Shown in pieces: positions 41,457-51,230 of a stretch of 64,000 nucleotides of DNA. The DNA lies in assembly GCA_052400685.1 (NCBI GenBank), contig JBQTGJ010000003.1; one strand, 5' to 3'. The stretch comes from CAZHHH01 sp052400685 (GTDB lineage Bacteria; Bacteroidota; Bacteroidia; Bacteroidales; Marinilabiliaceae). Position 1 is the first letter of the stretch. Every line of letters starts with the position of its first letter. The notes below the pieces were generated by a model. That model worked only from the letters and a program-made list of their open reading frames with translations. It searched no databases and was not told where the DNA came from. The position numbers and the translations under genes were made by a program.

Positions 41457-43997
41457 TTAATTACTCGACTCTTTGCTTTGGGTCTTTGCAATCGATTTCT
41501 TTTTGGAATTTGAAACTATACGAGTAATAATCTTTTCACTCTTCTTATCAAAATCCACTTCGATTGCATCACCTTCACTCACCGAAGCCTGAATGATAAC
41601 TTCCGCCATTTCATCTTCAAGATATTTTTGAATGGCTCGTTTCAAAGGACGGGCGCCGTATTGTACGTCGTAGCCTTTGGAAGCTATAAAATTTTTCGCT
41701 TCATCACTAAGAACAAATTGATAGCCTAGTGCATTTATACGTTCATACAATCCTGTCAATTCTATATCTATAATTTTGTGAATATCATTCTCACTTAGAC
41801 TATTGAAAATAATAACATCATCAATCCGGTTAAGGAATTCAGGGGCAAATGCTTTTTTCAGCGCTTTTTCAATAATTCCTCTGGAATGACTGCCCTCGTT
41901 ATTATTACTTGCATGACTAAAACCAACTCCCCGTCCAAAATCTTTCAATTCGCGAGAACCGATATTTGACGTCATAATGATAATGGTATTTTTAAAATCT
42001 ACTTTGCGCCCCAAACTGTCGGTTAGCCGACCTTCGTCCATCACCTGTAACATTAGATTAAAGACATCGGGATGAGCTTTCTCTATTTCGTCGAGCAATA
42101 CCACAGAGTAGGGGCGACGCCGAACCTTTTCGGTTAATTGTCCGCCTTCTTCATAACCGATATATCCGGGAGGTGCTCCAACCAGACGAGAGACGCTGAA
42201 TTTTTCCATATATTCGCTCATGTCTATCCGAATCAGAGCATCGGTGGTGTCAAACAAATATTTGGCTAATATTTTTGCCAGATGAGTCTTTCCAACACCT
42301 GTAGGACCCAGAAAAACAAAAGAGCCAATGGGACGGTTGGGGTCTTTTAACCCCGCACGGTTACGCTGTATGGCTTTTACAATTTTCTGAATGGCTTCTT
42401 CCTGACCAATAATTTTGCCTTTTAGTTGTTCACCCATCTGAAGCAACTTAAAGCCTTCGGCTTGTGCAACACGCTGTACCGGTATGCCAGTCATCATGGC
42501 AACCACTTCAGCCACTTTTTCTGCGTCAACAGTTTCACGGTTTTGCTGTAGTTCTTCTTCCCATTTGGCTTTTGACTGATCCAGTTCTTCAATCAAATGC
42601 TTTTCTTTGTCCCTGAAGCTGGCTGCCAATTCAAAATTCTGAGCTTTTACGGCTTTAATTTTATTCTCTTTGGTCGCTTCAATCGTTTGTTCCAGTTCCA
42701 CAATTTTTTCGGGCACCACAATGTTTGAGATGTGTACTCTTGACCCAGCTTCGTCTAAAGCATCAATCGCTTTGTCAGGTAAGTGGCGGTCAGAAATATA
42801 CCGCTCGGTTAGCTTAACACACGCATCAATAGCTTCGGGTGTATAATACACATTGTGATGATCTTCATATTTACTTTTGATATTATTCAAAATTTCCACT
42901 GTTTCGTCAACAGTTGTGGGTTCAATCATCACTTTTTGGAAACGACGTTCCAATGCGCCATCCTTCTCAATGTGCTGGCGGTATTCGTCGAGAGTAGTTG
43001 CACCAATACACTGTATTTCGCCTCGAGCCAGCGCCGGCTTAAGCATATTAGCTGCATCCAATGAACCGGTAGCACCACCTGCACCCACAATTGTGTGAAT
43101 TTCATCTATAAAAAGAATGATATTGGTGTTTTTCGAAAGTTCATTCAAAATGGCTTTGATACGTTCTTCAAACTGTCCGCGATATTTAGTCCCGGCAACA
43201 ATAGAAGCCAAATCCAGTGTAACCACCCGTTTGCTAAAAAGAACTCGCGATACTTTGCGCTCAATAATACGTAAGGCCAACCCTTCGGCGATAGCCGATT
43301 TGCCCACACCTGGTTCTCCAATTAAAACAGGATTGTTTTTTTTGCGGCGACTAAGAATCTGTGCCAGGCGTTCTATTTCACGTTCACGCCCTACAATAGG
43401 ATCCAAACGTCCTTCTTCAGCTGCTTTGGTAATGTCAATACCAAAATTGTCAAGCACTGGGGTGTCGCTGGATGTTTTTCCGGATTGCGACGCCTTATTG
43501 CCTTCAGAACTGCCACCAAAAGGGCTGTCCATATCATCATCTTCAGGCATTTGAGCTCTTGCCGTTGGTGTTTTACGGGTGAGTAAATGCTTCAAAGAAT
43601 CGTATTTAACATTAAATGTATCCATAATTTCTGCAATTGATCCATTTGTATCGCGCATTAAAGCCAGTAGCAAATGAACGGTCGTAACCTTGTCTGACTT
43701 AAAAGCACGTGCTTCTAAATGAACCAGTTTTAAAACCTGCTCAGACGATCTCAGTAGCGGAACCTGCGTGGTGTCAGTCACGACACCGGTGCCTCTGACT
43801 TTGTCTTCCAGCGTTTCTTTTAACTGGTCTATGTCCACCTTAAGCTTTTCCAGTAAACTGAGGGCTTTCCCTTCTTTTTGCAGGAGCAACCCAAGCATTA
43901 GGTGTTCCGGCGCTATAAACTGATTACCTAACCGAATGGCTTCTGCCTTGCTGTAAGCTAAAACATCGCGGACTCGTGACGAAAAATTTAAATCCAT
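41457..43997 (-). CDS. clpC: ATP-dependent Clp protease ATP-binding subunit ClpC
   Basis: 846-aa Hsp100 unfoldase that feeds ClpP. It has an N-terminal double Clp_N domain (FSSRVRDVLAYSKAEAIRLG, IAPEHLMLGLLLQKEGKALS), a first AAA module with Walker A GEPGVGKSAIAEG and Walker B LFIDEIHTIVGAG, a UVR/M-domain (KAQNFELAASFRDKEKHLIE) that marks ClpC rather than ClpA/ClpB, and a second AAA module with GPTGVGKTHLAK. The C-terminal domain ends in a short basic tail. It is monocistronic and divergent from gyrA. Confidence 0.95.
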   Translation of the reverse strand: MDLNFSSRVRDVLAYSKAEAIRLGNQFIAPEHLMLGLLLQKEGKALSLLEKLKVDIDQLKETLEDKVRGTGVVTDTTQVPLLRSSEQVLKLVHLEARAFKSDKVTTVHLLLALMRDTNGSIAEIMDTFNVKYDSLKHLLTRKTPTARAQMPEDDDMDSPFGGSSEGNKASQSGKTSSDTPVLDNFGIDITKAAEEGRLDPIVGREREIERLAQILSRRKKNNPVLIGEPGVGKSAIAEGLALRIIERKVSRVLFSKRVVTLDLASIVAGTKYRGQFEERIKAILNELSKNTNIILFIDEIHTIVGAGGATGSLDAANMLKPALARGEIQCIGATTLDEYRQHIEKDGALERRFQKVMIEPTTVDETVEILNNIKSKYEDHHNVYYTPEAIDACVKLTERYISDRHLPDKAIDALDEAGSRVHISNIVVPEKIVELEQTIEATKENKIKAVKAQNFELAASFRDKEKHLIEELDQSKAKWEEELQQNRETVDAEKVAEVVAMMTGIPVQRVAQAEGFKLLQMGEQLKGKIIGQEEAIQKIVKAIQRNRAGLKDPNRPIGSFVFLGPTGVGKTHLAKILAKYLFDTTDALIRIDMSEYMEKFSVSRLVGAPPGYIGYEEGGQLTEKVRRRPYSVVLLDEIEKAHPDVFNLMLQVMDEGRLTDSLGRKVDFKNTIIIMTSNIGSRELKDFGRGVGFSHASNNNEGSHSRGIIEKALKKAFAPEFLNRIDDVIIFNSLSENDIHKIIDIELTGLYERINALGYQFVLSDEAKNFIASKGYDVQYGARPLKRAIQKYLEDEMAEVIIQASVSEGDAIEVDFDKKSEKIITRIVSNSKKKSIAKTQSKESSN

Positions 43998-44306
43998 ATA
44001 ATTGCGTCTTCGTTTTCAAAAATTGATGTCATAAAAATATTATAAAAAAGGAGAATTCCTTATCATTTAACGCTGTTTAACAGCTTTTGTTAACCCTAAT
44101 GTTACATTAATTTCAATTTTTGCAACTTTGAGACTGATACAAAATTAGTATAATTTGAAGAATTTTCCCAGAGTCGTCAATTGTTAATAAAAACAAGTAT
44201 CATAGATTTTATTCTTACGCTAGAAATGATTAATTTAGGGCTGCCAAATTTAAAGGTCTGTATTGGGCCTTTTTTTGTGTTCCAGACTCATCTAAAGGGT
44301 ATTTAA
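43998..44306. other. Divergent clpC/gyrA intergenic region
   Basis: 309 bp, AT-rich. A small dyad GCTGTT-T-AACAGC lies near 44070. No clean TAnnTTTG box was found for either gene, though near matches exist (GTATAATTTG near 44150). No gene or RNA is recognised. Confidence 0.4.
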
Positions 44307-46847
44307 ATGGTTGAAGGAGATAGAATAATTAAAATTAACATTGAAGAGGAAATGAAATCTGCCTACATCGATTATTCGATGTCGGTGATTGTTTCCCGGG
44401 CACTGCCCGATGTTCGCGACGGTTTGAAACCTGTTCATCGTCGTGTATTGTTCGGAATGAATGAATTAGGCGTTACTTCCGGCAAGCCGTATAAAAAATC
44501 AGCCCGTATTGTAGGGGAGGTGTTGGGTAAATTTCACCCGCATGGAGACACTTCCGTTTATTATGCGATGGTTCGAATGGCTCAGCCTTGGTCAATGCGG
44601 TATCAATTAGTCGACGGTCAAGGTAACTTTGGCTCAGTTGACGGTGATAGCCCTGCTGCTATGCGTTACACCGAAGCGCGCCTGAATCGATTAGCCGAAG
44701 AAGCTTTAATTGATATCGAAAAGGATACGGTTGATTTTCAACTGAATTTTGATGATTCGTTGAAAGAACCAACCGTATTACCAACGCGTATTCCGCTTTT
44801 ACTGGTCAATGGCGCGTCGGGTATTGCGGTCGGTATGGCAACTAATATGCCACCTCATAATTTGTCCGATTCGGTAGATGCTATTATTGCTTATATTGAT
44901 AATCCGGAGATAGATATCGAATCTTTGATCGGTATTATTAAAGCTCCTGATTTCCCCACAGGAGGAACTATTTATGGCTATCAGGGCGTTAAAGACGCTT
45001 ACCTCACAGGTCGGGGCCGAATTGTTATTAGGGCTAAAAGTGATGTTGAAACAGATAAAAATGGCCGGGAGAAAATTGTTATTAACGAAATACCGTATCA
45101 GGTTAACAAAGCGGAATTAATTATCAAAATTGCCGACTTGGTTAATGAAAAGAAAATTGACGGGATTTCAAACGTTAACGATGAATCAGACCGGGATGGA
45201 ATGCGCATTGTGATTGACTTGAAAAAAGAAGCCATCGCTAATGTCGTACTCAACCATTTATATAAGTATACGGCTCTGCAATCGTCTTTTGGGGTAAATA
45301 GTATTGCTCTGGTGAAAGGTCGTCCTGAATTGCTTAATCTAAAAGCTATTATAAGCAATTTTGTGGAACATCGTCACGACGTTGTCATACGTCGTACGCA
45401 ATTTGAATTGCAACAGGCCGAAAAACGCGCCCATATTCTTGAAGGGTTAATAATTGCCAGTGATAATATTGACGAAGTCATCAAAATTATCAGAGCAGCC
45501 AATACGCCTGATGAAGCGCGTGAAAAATTGATTCAACGATTCGAACTGACCGATATTCAATCCCGAGCTATTGTTGAAATGCGCTTGCGCCAATTAACTG
45601 GTCTGGAGCAGGGTAAACTTCGCGAAGAATATGATAATTTAATGCAAGTTATTGCTCACTTAAAAGAGATCCTGGCAAATATTGACTTGCGTATGGATAT
45701 CATAAAGAAAGAGCTGCTTGAAATAAAAACTAAATATAACGATAACCGAAGAACCGATATCGTTTATTCTTCCGAAGAATTTAATCCCGAAGATTTTTAT
45801 GCCGATGAGGAAATGATTATTACCGTGTCGCATTTGGGATATATTAAACGCACGCCGCTGGCTGAATTTAGAACCCAAAACAGAGGTGGAGTTGGTTCTA
45901 AAGGTGCTGGTATGCGCGATGAAGATTTTATTGAGCATATTTATCCGGCGTCAATGCACCATACTTTGCTTTTCTTCACCAAAAATGGTCGTTGTTTCTG
46001 GCTTAAGGTATATGAAATTCCGGAAGGTAATAAGAGTACTAAAGGACGTGCTATTCAGAATCTTCTTAACATCGATTCCGATGATACCGTGAAGGCTTTT
46101 ATCCGTATCAAACGTTTAGGCGAAGATGTGGAATTTGCTAATTCACATTACATTATAATGGGCACCAAAAAAGGCGTAATTAAAAAGTCGCTCTTGGCCG
46201 ATTACTCACGTCCACGTCAAAATGGGGTAAATGCCATTACAATTAAAGACGGTGATGAATTAATTGAAGCCCGTTTGACCAACGGAAAAAACGAAATACT
46301 ATTGGCCACTAAATCAGGCAGGGCAATTCGTTTTAACGAAAGTACCGTTCGTTGTATTGGTCGTACTGGCCAGGGTGTTAGAGGTATAACTCTTACCGCG
46401 GAGCACGATGAAGTCGTTGGCATGGTTTGTGTTAAATCCATGGATGAAGATATTTTAGTTGTTTCCGAAAAAGGATTTGGTAAACGTTCTAAAATTGAAG
46501 ATTACAGGGTTACGAACCGTGGTGGTAAAGGTGTTAAAACCATGAAAATCACCGATAAAACCGGCAACCTGATATCAATTAAAAATGTGACTGACGATAA
46601 TGATCTGATGATAATTAACAAGTCAGGCATTACAATAAGGTTGGCAGTTATTGACGTTAGAACAACAGGAAGAGCAACACAAGGCGTGCGTTTTATTAAT
46701 CTGGAGAAAAAACATGATGAAATTGCTTCTGTAACAAAAGTCATGGCGCAACGTTTAGAAGATGAACTTATGGCAGTTGAAAATGAAGAATTGCCGGAAG
46801 AGGGTGACGTTACGTCGAAAGCAGATGATGAAAATGATTCAGAGTAA
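44307..46847 (+). CDS. gyrA: DNA gyrase subunit A
   Basis: 846 aa. The winged-helix/tower breakage-reunion domain has the start YIDYSMSVIVSRALPDVRDG, catalytic Tyr121 in AAMRYTEARL, and the quinolone-determining stretch HPHGDTSVYYAMVRMAQ (E. coli 83 and 87 positions are Thr82 and Tyr86). The C-terminal beta-pinwheel contains the GyrA box QNRGGVGSKG and repeats such as TKKGVIKKSLL and TKSGRAIRFNE. The presence of a GyrA box favours gyrase over ParC. The acidic tail is normal. Monocistronic. Confidence 0.96.
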   Translation: MVEGDRIIKINIEEEMKSAYIDYSMSVIVSRALPDVRDGLKPVHRRVLFGMNELGVTSGKPYKKSARIVGEVLGKFHPHGDTSVYYAMVRMAQPWSMRYQLVDGQGNFGSVDGDSPAAMRYTEARLNRLAEEALIDIEKDTVDFQLNFDDSLKEPTVLPTRIPLLLVNGASGIAVGMATNMPPHNLSDSVDAIIAYIDNPEIDIESLIGIIKAPDFPTGGTIYGYQGVKDAYLTGRGRIVIRAKSDVETDKNGREKIVINEIPYQVNKAELIIKIADLVNEKKIDGISNVNDESDRDGMRIVIDLKKEAIANVVLNHLYKYTALQSSFGVNSIALVKGRPELLNLKAIISNFVEHRHDVVIRRTQFELQQAEKRAHILEGLIIASDNIDEVIKIIRAANTPDEAREKLIQRFELTDIQSRAIVEMRLRQLTGLEQGKLREEYDNLMQVIAHLKEILANIDLRMDIIKKELLEIKTKYNDNRRTDIVYSSEEFNPEDFYADEEMIITVSHLGYIKRTPLAEFRTQNRGGVGSKGAGMRDEDFIEHIYPASMHHTLLFFTKNGRCFWLKVYEIPEGNKSTKGRAIQNLLNIDSDDTVKAFIRIKRLGEDVEFANSHYIIMGTKKGVIKKSLLADYSRPRQNGVNAITIKDGDELIEARLTNGKNEILLATKSGRAIRFNESTVRCIGRTGQGVRGITLTAEHDEVVGMVCVKSMDEDILVVSEKGFGKRSKIEDYRVTNRGGKGVKTMKITDKTGNLISIKNVTDDNDLMIINKSGITIRLAVIDVRTTGRATQGVRFINLEKKHDEIASVTKVMAQRLEDELMAVENEELPEEGDVTSKADDENDSE

Positions 46848-46925
46848 TTTTTTGAATAAATACTAGTATCAAGTTAGATTAAATTACAGATTATCAACTC
46901 AAGAAAACAACAAAAAAAGATGACA

Positions 46926-48089
46926 ATGAAAAGGTTAGTATTATTATTTGTTTCATTTCTTGCCATTTCTGCTGTTTACGCACAGCGTGGAAAGGTGGCT
47001 GCGGCATCGGCCTTTCTTGATAATGGCGATTTAGCAATGGCTAAAGAGAAAATTAATGAGGCGCTTGAACATCCTAAATCAAAAGATTGGGCTAAGACCT
47101 ATATTGTGGCAGCCCGATTAGCTACAGAGGAGTACAAAGCCGATAAATCGAAATCAGATTTGATTTTAAGCGCCGTATCTAATTATTTTAAAGCCGCTGA
47201 ACGCGACCAACTTGGTGATGAAAAAGGTAAAGGTGCGGGTCGTTTTGAAAAAGAAATTAAGGTCGCTTTGACTTTTTTTATGCCTGAATTGCAAAATGCT
47301 GGTATTGAAGCTTTTAATGCGGAGGATTATCCGTTGGCTTTAAATCTTTTTGAAAGCGTAATTAAATTAAATAAACTGCCTTTATATGAAGAAGATAAAT
47401 TGCCTGCCGACTCTGTATTTATTTATTATTCAGGCTTAGCAGCCAGTAGAAGTGAAAAATATGATATTGCAGAAAAATATCTATCTGAAGCTTTAGATTT
47501 AGGATATGAGGGTGGTGATGCGGTTCTTCTATTGAATGAAATTTATACCGCCACAAAGGATACGGTTAAAATGGGCGAGAACCTGAAACGTGGTTTTGAA
47601 AAATATCCGCAAGATGACCGTATTTTAACCATGCTGATTAATTTCTATTTGCAAACAGAGCAAAATGCTGAAGCGCTTGAGTACTTGAATAAGGCTATTA
47701 GTACAGATCCTGAAAATGCTAGTTATTATAATGCCAGAGGCGTGCTTTACGATATGAGTAAAGATTATGAAAAGGCGTTGTTGGATTACGGAAAGGCGTT
47801 GGAACTCAAGGACGATTTCTTTGAACCTTTGTTGAATATTGGTGTGATCTATTACAATCAGGGGGCTGAAGAAATGAATGCAGCTAATGATATTCAGGAT
47901 AATAAAAAATATGAAGCTGCGAAGAAAGCTGCTAATGAAACGTTTCGTAAATCGTTACCATATATGGAGCGTGCTCACAAAGTGAAACCCGAGGATACTA
48001 TGGTTATGGAAACGCTGAAGAACTTGTATTACCGGTTTGACATGATGGATCAATACAATGAAATGGATAGTAAGTTGAAAGCTTTGTAA
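46926..48089 (+). CDS. Secreted tetratricopeptide repeat protein
   Basis: 387 aa from the ATG at 46926 (MKRLVLLFVSFLAISAVYAQ, a clean signal peptide); another ATG two codons upstream is possible. Several TPR units are seen (YYNARGVLYDMSKDYEKALL, LLNIGVIYYNQGAEEMNAAN, VFIYYSGLAASRSEKYDIAE). It follows gyrA by about 78 bp without an obvious terminator between them. Probable periplasmic protein-protein interaction role; no specific pathway can be named. Confidence 0.85.
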   Translation: MKRLVLLFVSFLAISAVYAQRGKVAAASAFLDNGDLAMAKEKINEALEHPKSKDWAKTYIVAARLATEEYKADKSKSDLILSAVSNYFKAAERDQLGDEKGKGAGRFEKEIKVALTFFMPELQNAGIEAFNAEDYPLALNLFESVIKLNKLPLYEEDKLPADSVFIYYSGLAASRSEKYDIAEKYLSEALDLGYEGGDAVLLLNEIYTATKDTVKMGENLKRGFEKYPQDDRILTMLINFYLQTEQNAEALEYLNKAISTDPENASYYNARGVLYDMSKDYEKALLDYGKALELKDDFFEPLLNIGVIYYNQGAEEMNAANDIQDNKKYEAAKKAANETFRKSLPYMERAHKVKPEDTMVMETLKNLYYRFDMMDQYNEMDSKLKAL

Positions 48090-48111
48090 GATATTAGTTT
48101 TATCAGAGGAG

Positions 48112-48134
48112 GCCGGTGTGAAATCCGGCTTTCT
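48112..48134 (+). terminator. Terminator after the TPR gene
   Basis: GCCGG (48112-48116) and CCGGC (48125-48129) around an 8-nt loop, followed by TTTCTTT, 23 bp after the stop. Confidence 0.6.
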
Positions 48135-48524
48135 TTATACATATCCTATTTATCATAATATCAATTATAAGACAAGAGGAGTGGATTTTAAAAAGATAAT
48201 TAACGACCATGTTAGGTATTTAAATCGCATTAGTTTCAGGCGTCTACTTATTTCGCATCGTCAAATATTGACAAAACGACATACGAACAAAAAAAAATCC
48301 TGGCTGCGAGCTCATTCTTTGTTAACTTACAAATAAATAGACCACCTTCAGTCTGTTCCAGCCAAACGCCGAAATTTAGCCAACTAAATAAAGGCTCACA
48401 CTTAAAATGAAATTGATGTAATTAGAAATTCATAGCGAAACTATCGAGAAAAAATTGGCTAATGAATTGACATTATACCTAAATAATTATAAGCACACCT
48501 AGATATCTGAATGCAGTCTAATCG
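48135..48524. other. Intergenic region, possible decayed coding sequence
   Basis: 390 bp without an acceptable gene. Around 48423-48500 one frame reads LEIHSETIEKKLANELTLYL and a few more residues before a stop, with a well-spread amino-acid composition, but it has no start (a stop codon precedes it). It may be the tail of a lost gene. Confidence 0.3.
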
Positions 48525-49814
48525 TTAAGAATGTTCTTGAAATAGATCTGTATTCATCCAATGATCAGTTTTTCCAATAGCTCGTTTCATCATGTGTCTG
48601 ATTTCTGATGATAAAGCAGGTCCTTTCCATGTGCTCGTATTAAATAATACGACGTATGAAATACCGTTGTCCTGTCGCACCATAATAGCCGAAGTTCCGG
48701 CCAATGTACCTGTTCTATACCAACTGTCAGACGTAATAGCCCGCCATCCCAATGGTTGATTACCTGGATTTGATGGTGTTGCCATTTTTTGGATTGATTC
48801 AGGTGTAAGAATATCAGCCGGGAACGACTCCCCATCAATCGAAAGCATTAGTTTCAATAAATCGGTAGAAGACGCAACCCAACCACCCGCTGCACCTAGC
48901 GTATGAATATCGTTGCCACCATACGAACCTGGTACTTTTTCACCAAAACCCAAATAATCATCTACAAGCACATGATCGGCAGGTTCATAATATTTTGATT
49001 CCAAGGGCAAACGCTCATCCGGGAAACTACCTCCCAGTTGCATGTCATATATACCGAGAGGATATAAAACCTGCGTTTTGATATACGATTCATAGTCCTG
49101 CCCTGTCACTTCTTCAATTACCTTTCCCAGAACAACATAGCCTAAATTGGAATAATAAGCCATCGTGCCGGGTTTAAAATGAAGTCGCTTACTCAACATA
49201 AATTCGATAATATCTTCATCTTTTAGGGGTAGTTCTTTGCCGGTTTGACGAGCAATACTGTATGGCATAAACATTGGATCTCCCCATCGCGTTGTCCAGC
49301 CGCCAGAATGGTTTAAAAGATGTAATACTTCAATGTCTTCCACCCCTTTGTCTTTGTAATGATCAAATGGTGAACGACTTAAAATACCCTTCGGACCAAA
49401 AACTTTATCATCTAATTTCAGCTTCCCGTCTTCTACGAGCTTCATGATGCCCGTAGCGGTAATAAGTTTGGAGATACTGGCCACCCTAAACAAATTATAG
49501 GGTTCAGCGGGAGTTTTATTTTCTTTGTCGATCCATCCATAGCCCTTTGCAAACACGAGTTTCCCGTCCCTGGCAATGGCAACTGATGCACCAGCTATAT
49601 CCCATCTATTGATGAAATATTTGACCTGTTTATCAATGTTCTGATAAACAGAATCAGACGAAAGCCGCCCTGAAATATGAGCCGAAGTGGTTACAGGCAA
49701 CGAAGGTATAAAATCAGTACCAAAGGTATTGATTGACGGACCAGTAAGATAATCCAAGAAAACGCCACCAACTAAACCACAAACAACTAAAGATGTTTTA
49801 TATTTAAATGACAT
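48525..49814 (-). CDS. Serine hydrolase, beta-lactamase class C/PBP4-like family
   Basis: 429 aa. The N-terminal hydrophobic segment (about 8-22) is an export signal or anchor. The acyl-enzyme motif SxxK is Ser113-x-x-Lys116 (VASISKLIT), the tyrosine motif is Tyr221-Ser-Asn (YYSNLGYVVLG), and the third motif is HTLGAAGG in place of KTG, as in many class C-like esterases. Likely a periplasmic esterase, D-aminopeptidase or peptidoglycan-acting hydrolase; antibiotic hydrolysis is not implied. The gene has its own promoter box. Confidence 0.87.
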   Translation of the reverse strand: MSFKYKTSLVVCGLVGGVFLDYLTGPSINTFGTDFIPSLPVTTSAHISGRLSSDSVYQNIDKQVKYFINRWDIAGASVAIARDGKLVFAKGYGWIDKENKTPAEPYNLFRVASISKLITATGIMKLVEDGKLKLDDKVFGPKGILSRSPFDHYKDKGVEDIEVLHLLNHSGGWTTRWGDPMFMPYSIARQTGKELPLKDEDIIEFMLSKRLHFKPGTMAYYSNLGYVVLGKVIEEVTGQDYESYIKTQVLYPLGIYDMQLGGSFPDERLPLESKYYEPADHVLVDDYLGFGEKVPGSYGGNDIHTLGAAGGWVASSTDLLKLMLSIDGESFPADILTPESIQKMATPSNPGNQPLGWRAITSDSWYRTGTLAGTSAIMVRQDNGISYVVLFNTSTWKGPALSSEIRHMMKRAIGKTDHWMNTDLFQEHS

Positions 49815-49920
49815 AAAATGACCCCAATTACTTTATATAAACCTCTAATAACCACCTCATTCTCTTCAAGTATCTCGCTTCTGTCGTGGTTAATCCTTGA
49901 TTCACAAGATTTAATTATTG

Positions 49921-49928
49921 CAAAAGTA
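49921..49928 (-). promoter_or_regulatory. Promoter -7 box of the serine hydrolase gene
   Basis: Minus-strand TACTTTTG followed by C fits TAnnTTTG, 107 bp before the start codon. A fragment resembling an R1 right end (TTTTATTGCTGACACTAT) is visible near 50048-50065. Confidence 0.5.
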
Positions 49929-50061
49929 ACTTAATTGAAGCAAGCGCACAAAAAAAAACGCACGATTATGGCTTCGTACGCTTTTAAATCTGCCGGAAAA
50001 CTAATATTATGGCATCCTTGAAATTCCTTAACGGATGAAAAATCGTGTTTTATTGCTGACA

Positions 50062-50655
50062 CTATTTAAATTTTATGCTACACCCGACCGATTTTGTGAG
50101 AGTCACTTTGGGAGCTTTACCCTGTAAAACAGCTTCAATGGCATCTGCAAGATAGGTTTCCTTGACTTCTTTGGCATTTTGCGGATAATCATCAATGGCG
50201 CCTATATAAGACACGACAAACTGCTTTTTATCTTTTTTCAGCAAAAACACGTGCGGAGTTCTTGTGGCGCCATATTTCCGGAACAATTGTTGGTCGTCCA
50301 AAAGATAAGGAAACGTGAACCCTTTTTTCTTTGCATTTTTTATCATATTTGAATAGCTATCCTCTTGGACAATTGTCGAATCGTTTGAGTTAATTGCTAC
50401 AACAGGCACTTTTTGGGATTGGTAGCGCGCATGAATCTCCTGAATACGTGATTCATACATTTTGGCATATGGACAATGATTACAGGTAAAAATTACCACT
50501 ACACCTTTTTGATTGTTGTAATCCGATAATTGAACCCAGGTTCCATCAATGTTCTTCAGTTTAAAATCAGGAGCCACATCACCCACTTTTAGCTGTGCTG
50601 TTACAGGGATGAGCATAAGCCCAAGTAAAGCAACTAGTGCAATTTTCTTTTTCAT
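50062..50655 (-). CDS. Secreted thioredoxin-fold redoxin (AhpC/TSA type)
   Basis: 197 aa with a signal peptide (about 1-20, ending VTA-Q). The domain opens with VGDVAPDFKLKNIDGTWVQL and carries a CNHC redox motif (Cys58, Cys61) in IFTCNHCPYAK, then VVAINSND and ATRTPHVFLL with the cis-proline. The asparagine-histidine dipeptide in CxxC is typical of this alkyl-hydroperoxide-reductase-like branch. An extra Cys near the C-terminus (VGCSIKFK) is present. It is the last gene of the DUF4105-TlpA-redoxin run (35 bp after TlpA), suggesting envelope redox work. Confidence 0.87.
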   Translation of the reverse strand: MKKKIALVALLGLMLIPVTAQLKVGDVAPDFKLKNIDGTWVQLSDYNNQKGVVVIFTCNHCPYAKMYESRIQEIHARYQSQKVPVVAINSNDSTIVQEDSYSNMIKNAKKKGFTFPYLLDDQQLFRKYGATRTPHVFLLKKDKKQFVVSYIGAIDDYPQNAKEVKETYLADAIEAVLQGKAPKVTLTKSVGCSIKFK

Positions 50656-50690
50656 AATGTTATCGTTTTAAATTGATTTTTAATATTGGT

Positions 50691-51191
50691 TTATTTCAAA
50701 GTCTTTTCCATCAATGATATAATACCTGGATAATCCAGTTGTCCTTCAAAAAATGTTCTTTTTGATTGCTGGTAAACCAATAGAGTTGCTGGGATAGCCC
50801 CGCTCCATGACGAATCAATTTGGTTGATCCAGTCACCGCCCCGGGGTGTAATAAGATGCACAACCGTATGTGAGATTTTGTTTGCCTTGATAAAAGGAAT
50901 AATACGTTTTTCTTTTTGCCCCTGGAAATCAAGGCTGGCTAAAATTACTTTTACAGGTCGATGATTAAATTGAGTTGGTATTTTGTTGAATTCCGGGATT
51001 TCTGCTACACACGGCGTGCACCAAGTAGCCCAAAAATTGACAACATAAAGGGTATCTGATTGGTTATTTATTTGTTGAAGAAGCTGTGATACTTCCAGCG
51101 TCTTAACCTCCACTCTTTCAGCTTGGGCAAAAGACAAAGAAAAGACAACACAAATTAAGAGACTGGATACGACTATTCTTTTCATCGGCAT
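50691..51191 (-). CDS. TlpA-like secreted thioredoxin
   Basis: 166 aa with a signal peptide (about 3-22, SFAQ end). The redox centre is WCTPC (Cys58, Cys61) in VNFWATWCTPCVAEIPEF; the cis-proline is in AIPATLLVY. An ATG two codons in is an alternative start. It is encoded 39 bp after the DUF4105 gene. The usual role of such proteins is reduction of periplasmic disulfides or cytochrome c maturation. Which one applies here is unknown. Confidence 0.88.
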   Translation of the reverse strand: MPMKRIVVSSLLICVVFSLSFAQAERVEVKTLEVSQLLQQINNQSDTLYVVNFWATWCTPCVAEIPEFNKIPTQFNHRPVKVILASLDFQGQKEKRIIPFIKANKISHTVVHLITPRGGDWINQIDSSWSGAIPATLLVYQQSKRTFFEGQLDYPGIISLMEKTLK

Positions 51192-51230
51192 CTACTTTAG
51201 TTTGTGAAACAGTTGATGCCGTAATTTGGT

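Noticed and set aside
44540..44590. GyrA Thr82 and Tyr86 at the quinolone-resistance positions
   Set aside because: Non-Asp residues at the second position appear usual in Bacteroidota GyrA as I remember them, so this is probably the lineage wild type rather than acquired resistance.
48118..48336. 72-codon frame starting GTG after the TPR gene
   Set aside because: Its start lies inside the terminator hairpin and the sequence has no recognisable features.
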